DNA of 64,000 bases from JANMDN01 sp031376285 (GTDB lineage Bacteria; Actinomycetota; Thermoleophilia; Miltoncostaeales; Miltoncostaeaceae), in the NCBI GenBank assembly GCA_031376285.1, contig JANMDN010000075.1:80388-144387 (forward strand). Direction: 5' to 3'. Below the pieces are notes generated by a model. That model made no database searches. It worked only from the letters and a program-made list of their open reading frames with translations, and had not been told where the DNA came from. Shown in pieces: positions 48,243-57,237 of this stretch (its first letter is position 1; the number at the start of each line of letters is the position of its first letter). The translations under genes and the position numbers were made by a program.

Positions 48243-48365
48243 TGTCTGACACCACCTCAAACGGGACCGATCGGATCGCACGCACAGGTGTCTGACACAA
48301 CCAGGCAGAGGAACCTCGCTCATCGCTTGAATTGACCTCCAGGCACCAGAATCTCGCATCGTGAA
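48243..48365 (+). repeat. Copy B of the ~125-bp dispersed intergenic element
   Basis: Contains in order TGTCTGACACCACC, CGCACAGGTGTCTGACACA, CCTCGCTCATCGCTTGAATT, GACCTCCAGGCACC and CTCGCATCGTGAA, collinear with copy A at 41874-41998 but in opposite orientation. It occupies the gap upstream of parE and downstream of the LysM gene. No ORF is conserved between the copies. Confidence 0.75.
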
Positions 48366-48387
48366 ACGCAAGGGCGCCGCGCGGTCG

Positions 48388-49839
48388 CTACACGCGGCCC
48401 GTCAAGGCGACCACGTTGTCCACGTACTGCTTGGTCTCGGCCAGCATGCCCTTGGCCTGAACCGATGCGAGGCCCTGGTAGTAGCCCGCGATCGCGGAGC
48501 GACGGTCCGGCGCGTTCTTGAGGAGCCATTGGAGGTAGGCGATCCCGGCGGCCACGTTGTCCTCGACCTTGGTCGGGTCGAGCGGGCGGCCGACGATGTA
48601 CTTGGCGGCCCAGTCTGAGGTGGCCGGAAGGACTTGCATCACCCCGATTGCCCCCGCCGTCGAAATCATGCTCTGAGCAAACCCGCTCTCCTGCCAGGCC
48701 ACCGCGCGAGCGAGGGCAGGGTCGACACCCCGAGCCGTGGCCTCGCGGTCGATGAGGGCGCGCACAGACGTCGAGGTGGCCGGGGCGGTCGGCTCGGGAA
48801 GCCTCAGGACCGTTCCGACGACAATCTGGTTGGGGTCCTGAATGCTGTTCAGGCGCATGATCGCCGCGACGCCGGTGCTCGCCTTCAGGGCAATCGAACC
48901 CAGGGAATCGCCCGCTTGCACCGTGTGGGTGCGCACCGACGCGTCAGTTGCCACCACGGGCGTCGAGACGACCGGCGTCGCCGACCCTCGGGCGACGGGG
49001 ACTCGAAGGACCTGCCCCACGAAGACCGCGTTGACGTCGGCAAGTCGATTCAATGAAACGAGGCGGCCGACGGTCGTCGCCTGGCGCTCGGCGATCTGGG
49101 AGAGCGTCTCCCCAGCCAGGACTCGGTGCCGCCCGAGCGTCACGCTCGGGGTGCTCGCGACCGTCGACGTGCGCGACCTTGTGGGGATGCGAAGCAGGCG
49201 ACCCACGATCAGCCGGCTCGGGTCGGCGATCCCGTTCGCGCGGGCGAGGCGGGTGGTGGACAGCCCGAACCGCGTCGCGATGGCGCTGAGCGAGTCGCCC
49301 GAGCGGACACGGTACGTACCTCGGGCCGCGCGCGCCCCGACAGGCGTTTGTACCGTCAGCCGCACGGGCGCGGGCAGCGTCGAGAGGCCGGTCGCCACGA
49401 CCTTCGCGGGCGCTGTCACGTGGATCATCCCCGCCACCGACGGGACGAGCAGGCGAGTTCCCACGAGGAGTTTACGGGGATCCTCGTAACCGTTTGCCTT
49501 GGCGAGAATCCTCGCATTGCAGTTGTAGCGCGCCGCGATTGACGAGAAGGTCTCCCCCGATTTGACGACGTGGACCGATGTCCCGCGCGCCGCCGATGCG
49601 GTGGCAGGAGCCGCGGTATCGGCCACCGGAAGCCGGAGGCGTTGTCCGATTCGCACAAGGTTGGCGTCGTTGAGGTTGTTCGCTGCTGCGAGGGCTTTTT
49701 GGGACACCCCTGCGCGGTCGGCGATCACGGACAGGCTGTCCCCGGCCTTCACCGTCACGGTGGCAGCGGTGGCCGCTGACGCGACGCAAGCAAGGACGAG
49801 TGCCGTTGCAATCGAAGTTCGAAGGTTGGTGGTGGCCAC
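48388..49839 (-). CDS. Secreted protein with five LysM repeats and a lytic transglycosylase domain
   Basis: A 483-residue protein. Signal peptide (TSIATALVLACVASAATAA), then five LysM peptidoglycan-binding modules beginning at VTVKAGDSLSVIADRAG, VHVVKSGETFSSIAARY, TYRVRSGDSLSAIATRFG, RHRVLAGETLSQIAERQ and THTVQAGDSLGSIALKA. A C-terminal SLT domain has the catalytic Glu in VAWQESGF and the GAIGVMQVLP motif. It should cleave glycan strands during wall remodelling. The GTG at 49839 is preceded by GGGAG at good spacing; a longer ORF start is unlikely. Confidence 0.92.
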   Translation of the reverse strand: MATTNLRTSIATALVLACVASAATAATVTVKAGDSLSVIADRAGVSQKALAAANNLNDANLVRIGQRLRLPVADTAAPATASAARGTSVHVVKSGETFSSIAARYNCNARILAKANGYEDPRKLLVGTRLLVPSVAGMIHVTAPAKVVATGLSTLPAPVRLTVQTPVGARAARGTYRVRSGDSLSAIATRFGLSTTRLARANGIADPSRLIVGRLLRIPTRSRTSTVASTPSVTLGRHRVLAGETLSQIAERQATTVGRLVSLNRLADVNAVFVGQVLRVPVARGSATPVVSTPVVATDASVRTHTVQAGDSLGSIALKASTGVAAIMRLNSIQDPNQIVVGTVLRLPEPTAPATSTSVRALIDREATARGVDPALARAVAWQESGFAQSMISTAGAIGVMQVLPATSDWAAKYIVGRPLDPTKVEDNVAAGIAYLQWLLKNAPDRRSAIAGYYQGLASVQAKGMLAETKQYVDNVVALTGRV

Positions 49840-49950
49840 GAGTGCTCCCTGTGTACGGACGACGGCAACGCCAGCCCCGAAACGACGGCGACTTGCGCTG
49901 GGCATGTTCGGCCGGGCCTCGGTGAACCCTGCTCGTCCGCGTTACGCGCG

Positions 49951-51288
49951 CTACCTCGGTGGGGAGATACTCACGAGCGCTCCAACAGCGATCAGGAGCG
50001 CCGCGCCGAGTGCGAGCTCGATCGCCACGCTGCGACGCAGGAGTGCGCTCGCGCCCCGCTCGTCGTCGGAAAGACCGATTGCCGCGCGCTCGAGCCGTGG
50101 ATGCACGACGAAGCGGTTAACCGCCCCGACGGCAAGGAGGACGACGAAGATTCCCAGCTTGACCACCAAGACGCGTCCATAGGCGCTCGAGAAGAGTGCG
50201 CCAAGCCGCCCGACCTCAGCGAGCGTCCGATAGGCGCCCGTGACCACGAGCAGCGCGACCGACACGACCGCAAGCGTCGAAAAGCGGACGACCACCGCCG
50301 CCGAAACACGCGTCGCCACCTCGGGAGCGAGACCGCGGCGCAGCGCTGGAAGCAGGAGCGCGAGACCAGCGAGGGCGCCCAACCACGAGGCGGTGGCAAG
50401 CGCGTGCACTGCGTCCATCGCGATCCCGAGCGAAGCGTCGGACCCACTCCCCGCATGCCCCGACCAGGACAGGGCAACCAGGCCAATGCCTCCGCCCCCG
50501 ACCATCGCCGTGCTCAAGCCGCTCCAGGAGCTCGCCCTCGCCCGCGTCGTGACGCTCACCGCGTACGCGACGGCGAGCGCGAGCGCGACGGTGGCCCAGG
50601 CGTTCCCGATGCGGGTTCCCGCGAGATCGCTCACACCGACGCCACCGAGGGCCCGAACCAGCCCGGCCGCCGCGGTCGCCAGCCCGACCCCGGCAGTGAC
50701 CGATGACGCGATGCACGCGCGGCGCCACCGCCGGTGCGCGGATGCGAGGTCCAGGGCAGCGCGATCGGACTCGCGGAGGGCTCCAAGCGCCGGACGAACG
50801 ACTGCGAGCACGAATGTGCCCAGGCCGGCAAGGCCGACAAGACCGGCGATCAGCAGCGTCCGCCCGAGGACGGTCGCCACACCCGGATCCCCCGTGGGTC
50901 GCGAACGGTTCCCCGCCGCGCTCGCCGTTTTCCCGACCGCGAACTCGTACGTTCCCGCGCTCGCGTGGCCGTCGATCGAGAGCGCCCGCCACTCGATGGA
51001 GTAGCGCCCGGTTGCGCGCTGGCCAAGCCGAACGCTGACGGCGTGATCGTCGGCACGGTCGCGCTCGACCGTCACGGGAACGACCTCACCGCCGCGACGA
51101 ACCTGTACCCGGATCATCCCGCCCTCGACCGGGGTTCGAAAGACCAACCGGACGTACTGAGGCGCCTCGGCGCGTGAGGATCCTGCCGGCGGCTCGGCCC
51201 CTACGAGCGTCGCGTGGCCAAGCGCGGAGGTCGGAGCGACGAGGGCGCAGAGCACCGTGGCCACCACCGCTCGGACAGACCCCCTCAC
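49951..51288 (-). CDS. CopC-CopD fusion membrane protein
   Basis: A 445-residue protein. After the signal segment (VVATVLCALVAPTSALG) the mature N-terminus is HATLVGAEPPAGSS, with the histidine that binds Cu(II) in CopC/YobA domains, and ends that domain near SIEWRALSIDGHASAGTYEF. The remaining ~300 residues carry about eight hydrophobic helices of the CopD type. Fusion proteins of this kind are linked with copper uptake or delivery for cuproenzymes. The neighbouring ctaA (heme A for cytochrome oxidase) fits a role in supplying copper to oxidase. GTG 51288 is a likely start, but an upstream ATG at 51399 cannot be excluded. Confidence 0.86.
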   Translation of the reverse strand: MRGSVRAVVATVLCALVAPTSALGHATLVGAEPPAGSSRAEAPQYVRLVFRTPVEGGMIRVQVRRGGEVVPVTVERDRADDHAVSVRLGQRATGRYSIEWRALSIDGHASAGTYEFAVGKTASAAGNRSRPTGDPGVATVLGRTLLIAGLVGLAGLGTFVLAVVRPALGALRESDRAALDLASAHRRWRRACIASSVTAGVGLATAAAGLVRALGGVGVSDLAGTRIGNAWATVALALAVAYAVSVTTRARASSWSGLSTAMVGGGGIGLVALSWSGHAGSGSDASLGIAMDAVHALATASWLGALAGLALLLPALRRGLAPEVATRVSAAVVVRFSTLAVVSVALLVVTGAYRTLAEVGRLGALFSSAYGRVLVVKLGIFVVLLAVGAVNRFVVHPRLERAAIGLSDDERGASALLRRSVAIELALGAALLIAVGALVSISPPR

Positions 51289-51567
51289 ATCTGGCGACGC
51301 TACACGCTCGCGACGCGCGATTCGGTCGGTGACGCGTCGGGTGGCGCGCCCAACTGACACACCGTTGGCGCACCTGCGTCGCACGACGTGACCGTTCACG
51401 AACTACGCTGAAACCGGGTGGTGGTCCGGGGTGGCCCCCGCGCGCTCGCGCGCGCTGCGCGTCACCGGGGCGCCGAGGCCCGACCAACGGCGGGCGGCAT
51501 CAGAGTCGGGAGAGCTGCCCCCGGTGATCGGGACGTTCGTGCCGAGACCTGCCTCTAAGCTGGAGGC
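51289..51567. other. Divergent intergenic region between copCD and ctaA
   Basis: About 280 bases that should contain both promoters. The interior is GC-rich with ORF fragments lacking domains. I see no clear operator palindrome. Confidence 0.35.
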
Positions 51568-52563
51568 GTGGGTCGCCCGCTCCTACCGACACCGATTGCT
51601 CGGGTGCTCGACGCCCTCTCCACGCCACGTCGGCATCTGCGCCTCGCGCTCCTCTCGCTGCTCGGTCTCTGGGCGATCATCCCGAGCGGCGCGGCCGTGC
51701 GTCTTACCGCGTCGGGCCTCGGCTGCCCCGAATGGCCCCTCACGTGCGAGAGCGGACAGATCCTCCCGGCGCTCTCGAGTCACGCCCTCATCGAGTATTC
51801 AAACCGCGTCTTCTCAGCGCTCGTGATGTTGGCCGCCGTTCTCTCGTGGATGGTGGCGCTGCGCATTCCGAGCCGGCCGACCGCGATCCGACGTTGGTCG
51901 GCGGCGGCCGCGCTTGCGACTATCGGGCAGATCCCGCTCGGCGGAGTGACGGTCGCGTTCGATCTCCACCCGATCCTTGTCGCGAGCCACTTCCTCCTTT
52001 CGATCGTCGCCCTCGCCTGCGGGACGCTCGCCGCGCTGAACGCTCGCGACAGGGCCCGCGATGTCCGCCGACGCGCCGACCCTGGACGCGGTCGACTTGC
52101 GGTCGCAAGCGCCCTGGCGCTGCTTGTCGCGATCGTCACCGGCGTGCTCGTCACCAATGCCGGACCCCATTCCGGCGACCGAGCGGTGAATCGCCGGCTC
52201 TGGAATGTCACCGACGCCGCCTACGTCCACGTGCGCGCGGTCGCCGTCTTCGCCGTGCTCGCAATCGCGCTCTGCATCTGGCTCGGCCGGGATGGCCGGG
52301 CACCGATCTCACGCCCCATCGCCCTCGCCTGGCTCGCGCTCATCGCGGCCCAGATCGCCCTCGGCGAGTGGCAGTACCGCCACCAGTTCCCGTGGGAGGT
52401 CGTGCTCGTGCACGTCTCGACGGCGGGAGCCCTGTGGCTGGCGACCGTCGCGCTCTCGCGCGAGGTTGCTCGACCGGGTGTTTCCGACCGTGACCGGCTA
52501 TCGGCGGCGGTCAGCAACCGTCTGGCACGGAACACACCGCTCGGCGTCCGGCCGGATTCGTAG
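51568..52563 (+). CDS. ctaA: Heme A synthase, CtaA/COX15 family
   Basis: Converts heme O to heme A for aa3-type cytochrome oxidase. The 331-residue protein has about eight membrane helices and the family motif AAVRLTASGLGCPEWPLTCESG containing the conserved Cys pair. Heme-binding histidines are seen in HALIEYSNRV, HPILVASHFLL, and the second-half equivalents AYVHVRAV and VLVHVSTAGAL. GTG start at 51568. The 3' end overlaps the convergent DksA-like gene by 66 bases in another frame, an unusually long tail-to-tail overlap. Confidence 0.92.
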   Translation: MGRPLLPTPIARVLDALSTPRRHLRLALLSLLGLWAIIPSGAAVRLTASGLGCPEWPLTCESGQILPALSSHALIEYSNRVFSALVMLAAVLSWMVALRIPSRPTAIRRWSAAAALATIGQIPLGGVTVAFDLHPILVASHFLLSIVALACGTLAALNARDRARDVRRRADPGRGRLAVASALALLVAIVTGVLVTNAGPHSGDRAVNRRLWNVTDAAYVHVRAVAVFAVLAIALCIWLGRDGRAPISRPIALAWLALIAAQIALGEWQYRHQFPWEVVLVHVSTAGALWLATVALSREVARPGVSDRDRLSAAVSNRLARNTPLGVRPDS

Positions 52564-52866
52564 CCGCGCGGCCGGAATTTCGGCCTCGCAGTCGACGCAG
52601 AACCCGTAGGTCCCGTCCGAGATGGCTTGCTTTGCGCGGCGAGCGGTCTCCTGGCGTCGCTGCGCCTCGAGCTGGGAGCGAAGCGCCCGCTCACGCTCCT
52701 CCGCATCCGTCGCCGCCTCCGCCGGATGGTGATGCGCGTCGCTTCGATCCTCGCCGGTGCTCAGATCGCGGCGGGCCGCAACCTCGCGCATCTCCTCTTC
52801 GAGTCGCGCAAGACGGGCCTCCGCCTCGCTCACTTTCGGTGTGCGCTTGGGCGCCATCGGCACCAT
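52498..52866 (-). CDS. TraR/DksA-type C4 zinc-finger protein
   Basis: A 122-residue protein with an N-terminal coiled coil (EAEARLARLEEEMREVAARR ... ERALRSQLEAQRR) and a C-terminal zinc finger in YGFCVDCEAEIP ... RCVPCQ. DksA-family proteins bind the RNA polymerase secondary channel and work with ppGpp; a long Rel enzyme is encoded elsewhere in the window. The DxxDA acidic tip of true DksA is replaced by DATDAEE-like residues in the helix region, so function is uncertain. It ends inside the ctaA coding region. Confidence 0.85.
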   Translation of the reverse strand: MVPMAPKRTPKVSEAEARLARLEEEMREVAARRDLSTGEDRSDAHHHPAEAATDAEERERALRSQLEAQRRQETARRAKQAISDGTYGFCVDCEAEIPAARLRIRPDAERCVPCQTVADRRR

Positions 52867-52959
52867 GTTAACCGCACCGGACGCCCGAGTCGGGAGTCGA
52901 CGTTTCGAGCGAACGACCGGCTAACCTGCGCGCCATCGGGTTCGATTGAGGGAGCATGC

Positions 52960-53949
52960 GTGAGTAAGGCAATCGAGGCACGCGATCTGGTGCGTGCGTT
53001 CAAGGGCGGCGTTCAAGCGGTCAACGGGGTGAGCATCGCGGTCGACGAAGGAGAGATCTACGGATTTCTCGGCCCGAACGGCGCGGGAAAGAGCACCACC
53101 GTCAAGATGCTCGCGACGCTGCTGCGCCCGACCGCCGGCTCGGCTCGCGTCGCCGGACTGGACGTCGTCGCCGATGCCGCGGCGGTGCGTCGAAAGATCG
53201 GAATCGCGCTCCAGGACGCAGCCATCGATCCATGGATGACCGGCCGCGAACTCCTTCATCTGCAGGCGTCGCTCCACGGCTTCTCGAGAGCGGCCGGACG
53301 AGCGAGAGCGATACGCCTCCTCGAGCAGCTCGCGATCGCCGAGGCCGCCGACCGTCGCGTCGGGACGTACTCAGGCGGGATGCGCCGCCGCCTCGACCTT
53401 GCCCTCTCGCTTGTCCACGAGCCCGAGATCCTCTTCCTCGACGAGCCGACCACCGGCCTTGACCCGCTTTCTCGCACCACCGTCTGGGACGAGGTTCGCC
53501 GCCTCAACACCGAGATCGGGACCACGATTTTCCTCACGACCCAGTACCTCGAAGAGGCCGACCAGCTCGCTGGCCGCGTCGGCATCATCGATGGCGGACG
53601 CCTCGTGGCGGAAGGGACTCCCCAGTCGCTGAAGGCCGAGATAGGCGAGCCGACCCTCGTCATCAACGTGGTCGATCCCGAACGCGCCGAACAGGCGCGG
53701 CTGGTGTTCGGCCAGGCCGGTGCCTCCCACTCCTCGGTGACCGGACCAACGGTGACCGCGCGCCTCCCGACTGGCGCGGTGATGGTTGCCGACGTTGTGC
53801 GGCGACTCGACGACGCCGGTATCGCGCTTGCGGGGCTCGAGCTACACCAGCCGACGCTCGACGACGTCTTCCTCTCGAAAACTGGCCGCACCATCGCCCT
53901 CGACACCGACGACGCCGAAACGGCGTCGAAGCCGGGCCGGCGCGGCTGA
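52960..53949 (+). CDS. ABC exporter ATP-binding protein, DrrA type
   Basis: A 329-residue ATPase: Walker A GPNGAGKST, signature YSGGMRRRLDLAL, Walker B EILFLDEPTTGLD, and H-loop replaced by a Gln (FLTTQYLEEAD), as is typical for the DrrA/daunorubicin-resistance subgroup. The C-terminal ~100 residues form the DrrA-type accessory domain. GTG 52960 has GAGGGAG six bases upstream. Its stop and the next ATG share one base, so a three-gene exporter operon follows. Confidence 0.92.
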   Translation: MSKAIEARDLVRAFKGGVQAVNGVSIAVDEGEIYGFLGPNGAGKSTTVKMLATLLRPTAGSARVAGLDVVADAAAVRRKIGIALQDAAIDPWMTGRELLHLQASLHGFSRAAGRARAIRLLEQLAIAEAADRRVGTYSGGMRRRLDLALSLVHEPEILFLDEPTTGLDPLSRTTVWDEVRRLNTEIGTTIFLTTQYLEEADQLAGRVGIIDGGRLVAEGTPQSLKAEIGEPTLVINVVDPERAEQARLVFGQAGASHSSVTGPTVTARLPTGAVMVADVVRRLDDAGIALAGLELHQPTLDDVFLSKTGRTIALDTDDAETASKPGRRG

Positions 53950-54731
53950 TGCAAACGGTGCTGCACCACACGGCACTCCTGACGCTGCGTTCAGTCCGCG
54001 TCACGCTGCGTCAGCCCTTTGCCTGGTTCCCATCGCTGTTCTTCCCGATGGTGCTCATGGCAATCTTCACGGGCTCATTCGGTCAGGCGCCGGGGCGACT
54101 TCCGGGCTTCCCACCGGTGCGCGGGTTTCTCGACTTCGCGCTGTCGGGGGCGGTCCTGCAGGGCGTGCTCATCGGCGGCACGTCAGCGGGCGCTGCCTTC
54201 GCGACCGACCTCGAGACTGGCTTTCTCGATCGGCTGATCGCCTCGCCAACGTCGCGCATCGCGATCCTCACCGGGCGGGTCGGTGGCAGCATCGTTCAGG
54301 CGCTCCTCGGTTCGCTGCTCTTTGTCGCCGTTGCCGTCGCATTCGGAGCGCGAATTGCGCATGGCATCGTCGGGCTCGTGCTGCTCCTCATGTTTGCGGC
54401 GATCCTCGCGAGCGCCGTCGCCGGGCTCGGGGTCGTGCTCGCGCTTCGAACTGGCTCGTCCGAGGCGGTTCAGGGGACGTTTCCGCTCTTTTTCATCCTG
54501 CTCTTTTTCTCGTCGGCGTTCTTCCCCCGCGAGACGATGACCGGATGGTTCAGGTGGGCCGCCGACTGGAACCCGGTCTCACACGTCGTCGAAGGGATGC
54601 GTGCGCAGGTGGTCGGCGGCGCGTGGCTGAGGCCGACCCTCGTCGGCCTGGCGATTGCCCTTGTCCTCGCGACACTGGCGATCGTGGCGAGCGCTCGGGC
54701 GCTCCAGCGACGTCTGGCGGAGGCTGCATGA
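53949..54731 (+). CDS. ABC-2 type transporter permease (DrrB-like), first copy
   Basis: A 260-residue membrane subunit with six hydrophobic segments and the ABC-2 C-terminal signature FFSSAFFPRETMTGWFRWAADWNPVSHVVE. It begins at the last base of the ATPase stop codon and its own TGA overlaps the next permease (ATGA). Two non-identical permeases suggest a heterodimeric channel. Confidence 0.9.
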   Translation: MQTVLHHTALLTLRSVRVTLRQPFAWFPSLFFPMVLMAIFTGSFGQAPGRLPGFPPVRGFLDFALSGAVLQGVLIGGTSAGAAFATDLETGFLDRLIASPTSRIAILTGRVGGSIVQALLGSLLFVAVAVAFGARIAHGIVGLVLLLMFAAILASAVAGLGVVLALRTGSSEAVQGTFPLFFILLFFSSAFFPRETMTGWFRWAADWNPVSHVVEGMRAQVVGGAWLRPTLVGLAIALVLATLAIVASARALQRRLAEAA

Positions 54732-55492
54732 ATACCTTGCGAACCTCGTTCTGGCTTGCGGGTCGCAGTTTGCTGCTCGTCCGACGACTGCCGTCGGTGT
54801 TCATTCCCGCGATGGTGATGCCTCTTTTCATCTTGATCGCCACCGCCGGAGCGTTTGTCGGGATCAGTCGCCTCCCGGTCTTCGGAGATGCCTCGTACCT
54901 GCGCTTTACGGTGCCGATGGCGGCGACCATGGGCGCTGGGTTTGCGGGTATCAACGCCGGCATGTCGCTTGCACGTGACATCGAGGGTGGGTTCTTCTCG
55001 CGACTTCACGTCACCCCCATCCCCCGAGCCGCGCTCGTCGCCGGTCCGCTTCTTGCCGCGGTCATCCGCAGCATTTTCACCACCACTGTGGTCTTCACGG
55101 CCGCGGCGCTCGGCAGCATCGGAATCCCCGGTATCGCGAACACCCTCCTCATCTATCTCCTGGCCGCATCCTTTTCGGTCATCGCCGCGGGATGGTCGAT
55201 GGGCGTCGCACTCCGCGCACGGAGCATGCAGGCCGTTCCCTTGATGCAGATCGTGATCTTTCTGTCGGTCTTCCTCTCGGTGGCCTACACACCGCGTGAG
55301 GCGATGACCGGTTGGCTGGGCCACTTTGCCGACTGGAATCCCGTCACACGAATCATCGAAGCGTCTCGGGCGGCGGAGTTCAACCGCTTGGACTGGACTA
55401 TCACCTGGCACGGATTGCTTGCCGCCGGTGGCCTGATCGCCCTGACCTGGGCGTTTGCGGCCCGCGGTCTGGTTCGGATCGTTCGGGAATAG
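54728..55492 (+). CDS. ABC-2 type transporter permease (DrrB-like), second copy
   Basis: A 254-residue paralogue of the preceding permease, with matching layout: an N-terminal amphipathic start, DIEGGFFSRLHVTPIPRAAL aligned with the first copy's DLETGFLDRLIASPTSRIAI, and FLSVAYTPREAMTGWLGHFADWNPVTRIIE aligned with its ABC-2 signature. This shows they arose by duplication. Together with the DrrA-type ATPase they should export a lipophilic drug, lipid or glycolipid. Confidence 0.9.
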   Translation: MNTLRTSFWLAGRSLLLVRRLPSVFIPAMVMPLFILIATAGAFVGISRLPVFGDASYLRFTVPMAATMGAGFAGINAGMSLARDIEGGFFSRLHVTPIPRAALVAGPLLAAVIRSIFTTTVVFTAAALGSIGIPGIANTLLIYLLAASFSVIAAGWSMGVALRARSMQAVPLMQIVIFLSVFLSVAYTPREAMTGWLGHFADWNPVTRIIEASRAAEFNRLDWTITWHGLLAAGGLIALTWAFAARGLVRIVRE

Positions 55493-55494
55493 GC

Positions 55495-56148
55495 GTGGCA
55501 GACGAGCGCACAGCGATGACGGAGGCGCTCGGCGCCTGGCTCGACGCGGTCGCCCGACCGACCGACCCTCGCCTCGTGGAGGTCTACGCGGAGCACGCCA
55601 ACCATCCTCGATCGATGATGATGACCCACCCCGAGGTTGGTCGACTGCTTGCCATGTTCGTGCACGCCACGGGGGGAACGCGGGTGCTCGAGATCGGCAC
55701 CTTCGTGGGTGTCTCGGCGACGTGGATGGCCGGGTCGCTTGCCCCCGGTGGGCTCCTCGAGACCCTCGAAGTCGACGACGCGAACGCCGACCTCGCCGAG
55801 CGCTGGTTCCGGCGCGCGGGCATCGACCACATGGTCAACCTCCGCCGCGGCGACGCCCGCTCGACCCTTCGTCGACTTCCTGAAGGCGCATTCGATCTCG
55901 CCTACATCGACGCCGACAAACCCTCCTACCCGGACTACCTCCGCTTGTGTCTGGATCTGGTGCGACCGGGCGGGATGATCGTTGCCGACAACATCTTTCT
56001 CAGTGGCGACATCGCCGACGAGGCCAACGACGACGAGCGCGTCGGGGGGATGCGACGCTTCGTCTCGGAGATCACGACCAACCCACGGCTGTGTACGAGC
56101 ATCCTGAGCGTCTCCGACGGTGTGAGCGTCAGCGTGGTCGTCGGTTAG
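55495..56148 (+). CDS. SAM-dependent O-methyltransferase (catechol/caffeoyl-CoA type)
   Basis: A 217-residue class I methyltransferase of the O-methyltransferase family 3. The SAM loop is TRVLEIGTFVGVSATWMA, then LETLEVDDANADLAERWF, and the metal-binding acids appear in AYIDADKPSYPDYL and VADNIFLSGDI. Such enzymes methylate vicinal diols with divalent metal. It lies 2 bases after the exporter operon and just before a secreted protein, so it may be co-transcribed. GTG 55495 is chosen; ATG 55516 is possible. Confidence 0.88.
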   Translation: MADERTAMTEALGAWLDAVARPTDPRLVEVYAEHANHPRSMMMTHPEVGRLLAMFVHATGGTRVLEIGTFVGVSATWMAGSLAPGGLLETLEVDDANADLAERWFRRAGIDHMVNLRRGDARSTLRRLPEGAFDLAYIDADKPSYPDYLRLCLDLVRPGGMIVADNIFLSGDIADEANDDERVGGMRRFVSEITTNPRLCTSILSVSDGVSVSVVVG

Positions 56149-57237
56149 GTGCGCGCCGCCCCGTGGCTTGTTGTGGCCGCGTTTGCGGTCTCGGGCGCCA
56201 TCGCCGGGTCTGCGTCGGCCGCGGCGAGCGAACTCCGATGTGTCACCCCGCTTGACGGCGTCGGGATCGACCGAAATCTCGCGGCGGTCGGGAGTCCACT
56301 CACTGGGAGCGGTGCGACGTTTGTCGAGGCCGCCGCTGCCGTGGGACTCGATCCCCGCTTTCTCGTCGCGGTCGCCGGGCACGAGACGATCTTCGAGACG
56401 TACGGACCTGCCCGAGTGATCCACAACCCGTTTGGTCTCGGACCGGGCTGGATCTTTGGAAGCGAGGCCGAAGCGATTCGTCAGGCTGCGCGCTCGCTGA
56501 AAGGTGGCTACCTCGACGAGGGGCGGATCGCCATCGCTCAGATCGCCCCGAAGTGGGCGCCGCTCGGCGCCGCAAACGATCCCGGCGGCCTCAATCGGAG
56601 CTGGACTGCCGGTGTCGGCGCCTACTACGCCGCGCTTGGCGGGGATCCGCGCCTACCGGTTCTCCTCGGGCAGCAGCTTGGCTCGGGCTCGTGCGGGCCA
56701 CGCTCCGGTGCGCCAAGCGGAACCGGTGCGGTCGTCGTGTGGGACGGTCGCACGCCGAAGACGGGCCCCGTGGCCTCGCAGGGCGGCGACCCGTACACCG
56801 GGTCTGCCGCCACGATCGACGGCTTCGTGTTCCCGCTCGCCGCCCCGGCCGGCGCGACGATCGCCTACCGAAACGACTTCACACAACCCGGTGCCCTGCC
56901 CGGGTGCTTCGGTCAAGGCTGGCGGTGTGTGACAACGATCCTGAGCGCCCCCGGCAACACGGTGGCCGCACCCCTTGGCGGGCGTCTCGAACCGGCAACC
57001 CCCGCTGAGGCCGCGACGGGTCTTGCCTTCTGGATCCGTGGTCGGCGCAATCGAATCGGCCTCAGCGGCCTCGCCGAATACCAGCCCGGCGTCGCCTCGG
57101 GCGTCGAGGTACGGGCCGGCCAGGCGCTCGGCTCGGGTACGGGTACGCTCCTCGTCGCGTGGGAGCGCGGGGGGCTTCGTGTCAACCCGCATCCGATGCT
57201 TTTCGCAACACGACCGTCCGACCTGGGAGTCTCGTAG
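56149..57237 (+). CDS. Secreted glucosaminidase-like protein
   Basis: A 362-residue exported protein. Signal peptide MRAAPWLVVAAFAVSGAIAG is followed by a lysozyme-like region (FVEAAAAVGLDPRFLVAVAGHETIFETYG, NPFGLGPGWIFGS, NRSWTAGVGAYYAALGG) with a glutamate placed as in mannosyl-glycoprotein endo-beta-N-acetylglucosaminidase-type enzymes. The C-terminal half (FVFPLAAPAGATIAYRNDF ... CFGQGWRCVT) begins like an M23 peptidase domain but lacks clear zinc ligands. A wall-associated role is inferred. The GTG directly follows the methyltransferase stop. Confidence 0.75.
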   Translation: MRAAPWLVVAAFAVSGAIAGSASAAASELRCVTPLDGVGIDRNLAAVGSPLTGSGATFVEAAAAVGLDPRFLVAVAGHETIFETYGPARVIHNPFGLGPGWIFGSEAEAIRQAARSLKGGYLDEGRIAIAQIAPKWAPLGAANDPGGLNRSWTAGVGAYYAALGGDPRLPVLLGQQLGSGSCGPRSGAPSGTGAVVVWDGRTPKTGPVASQGGDPYTGSAATIDGFVFPLAAPAGATIAYRNDFTQPGALPGCFGQGWRCVTTILSAPGNTVAAPLGGRLEPATPAEAATGLAFWIRGRRNRIGLSGLAEYQPGVASGVEVRAGQALGSGTGTLLVAWERGGLRVNPHPMLFATRPSDLGVS

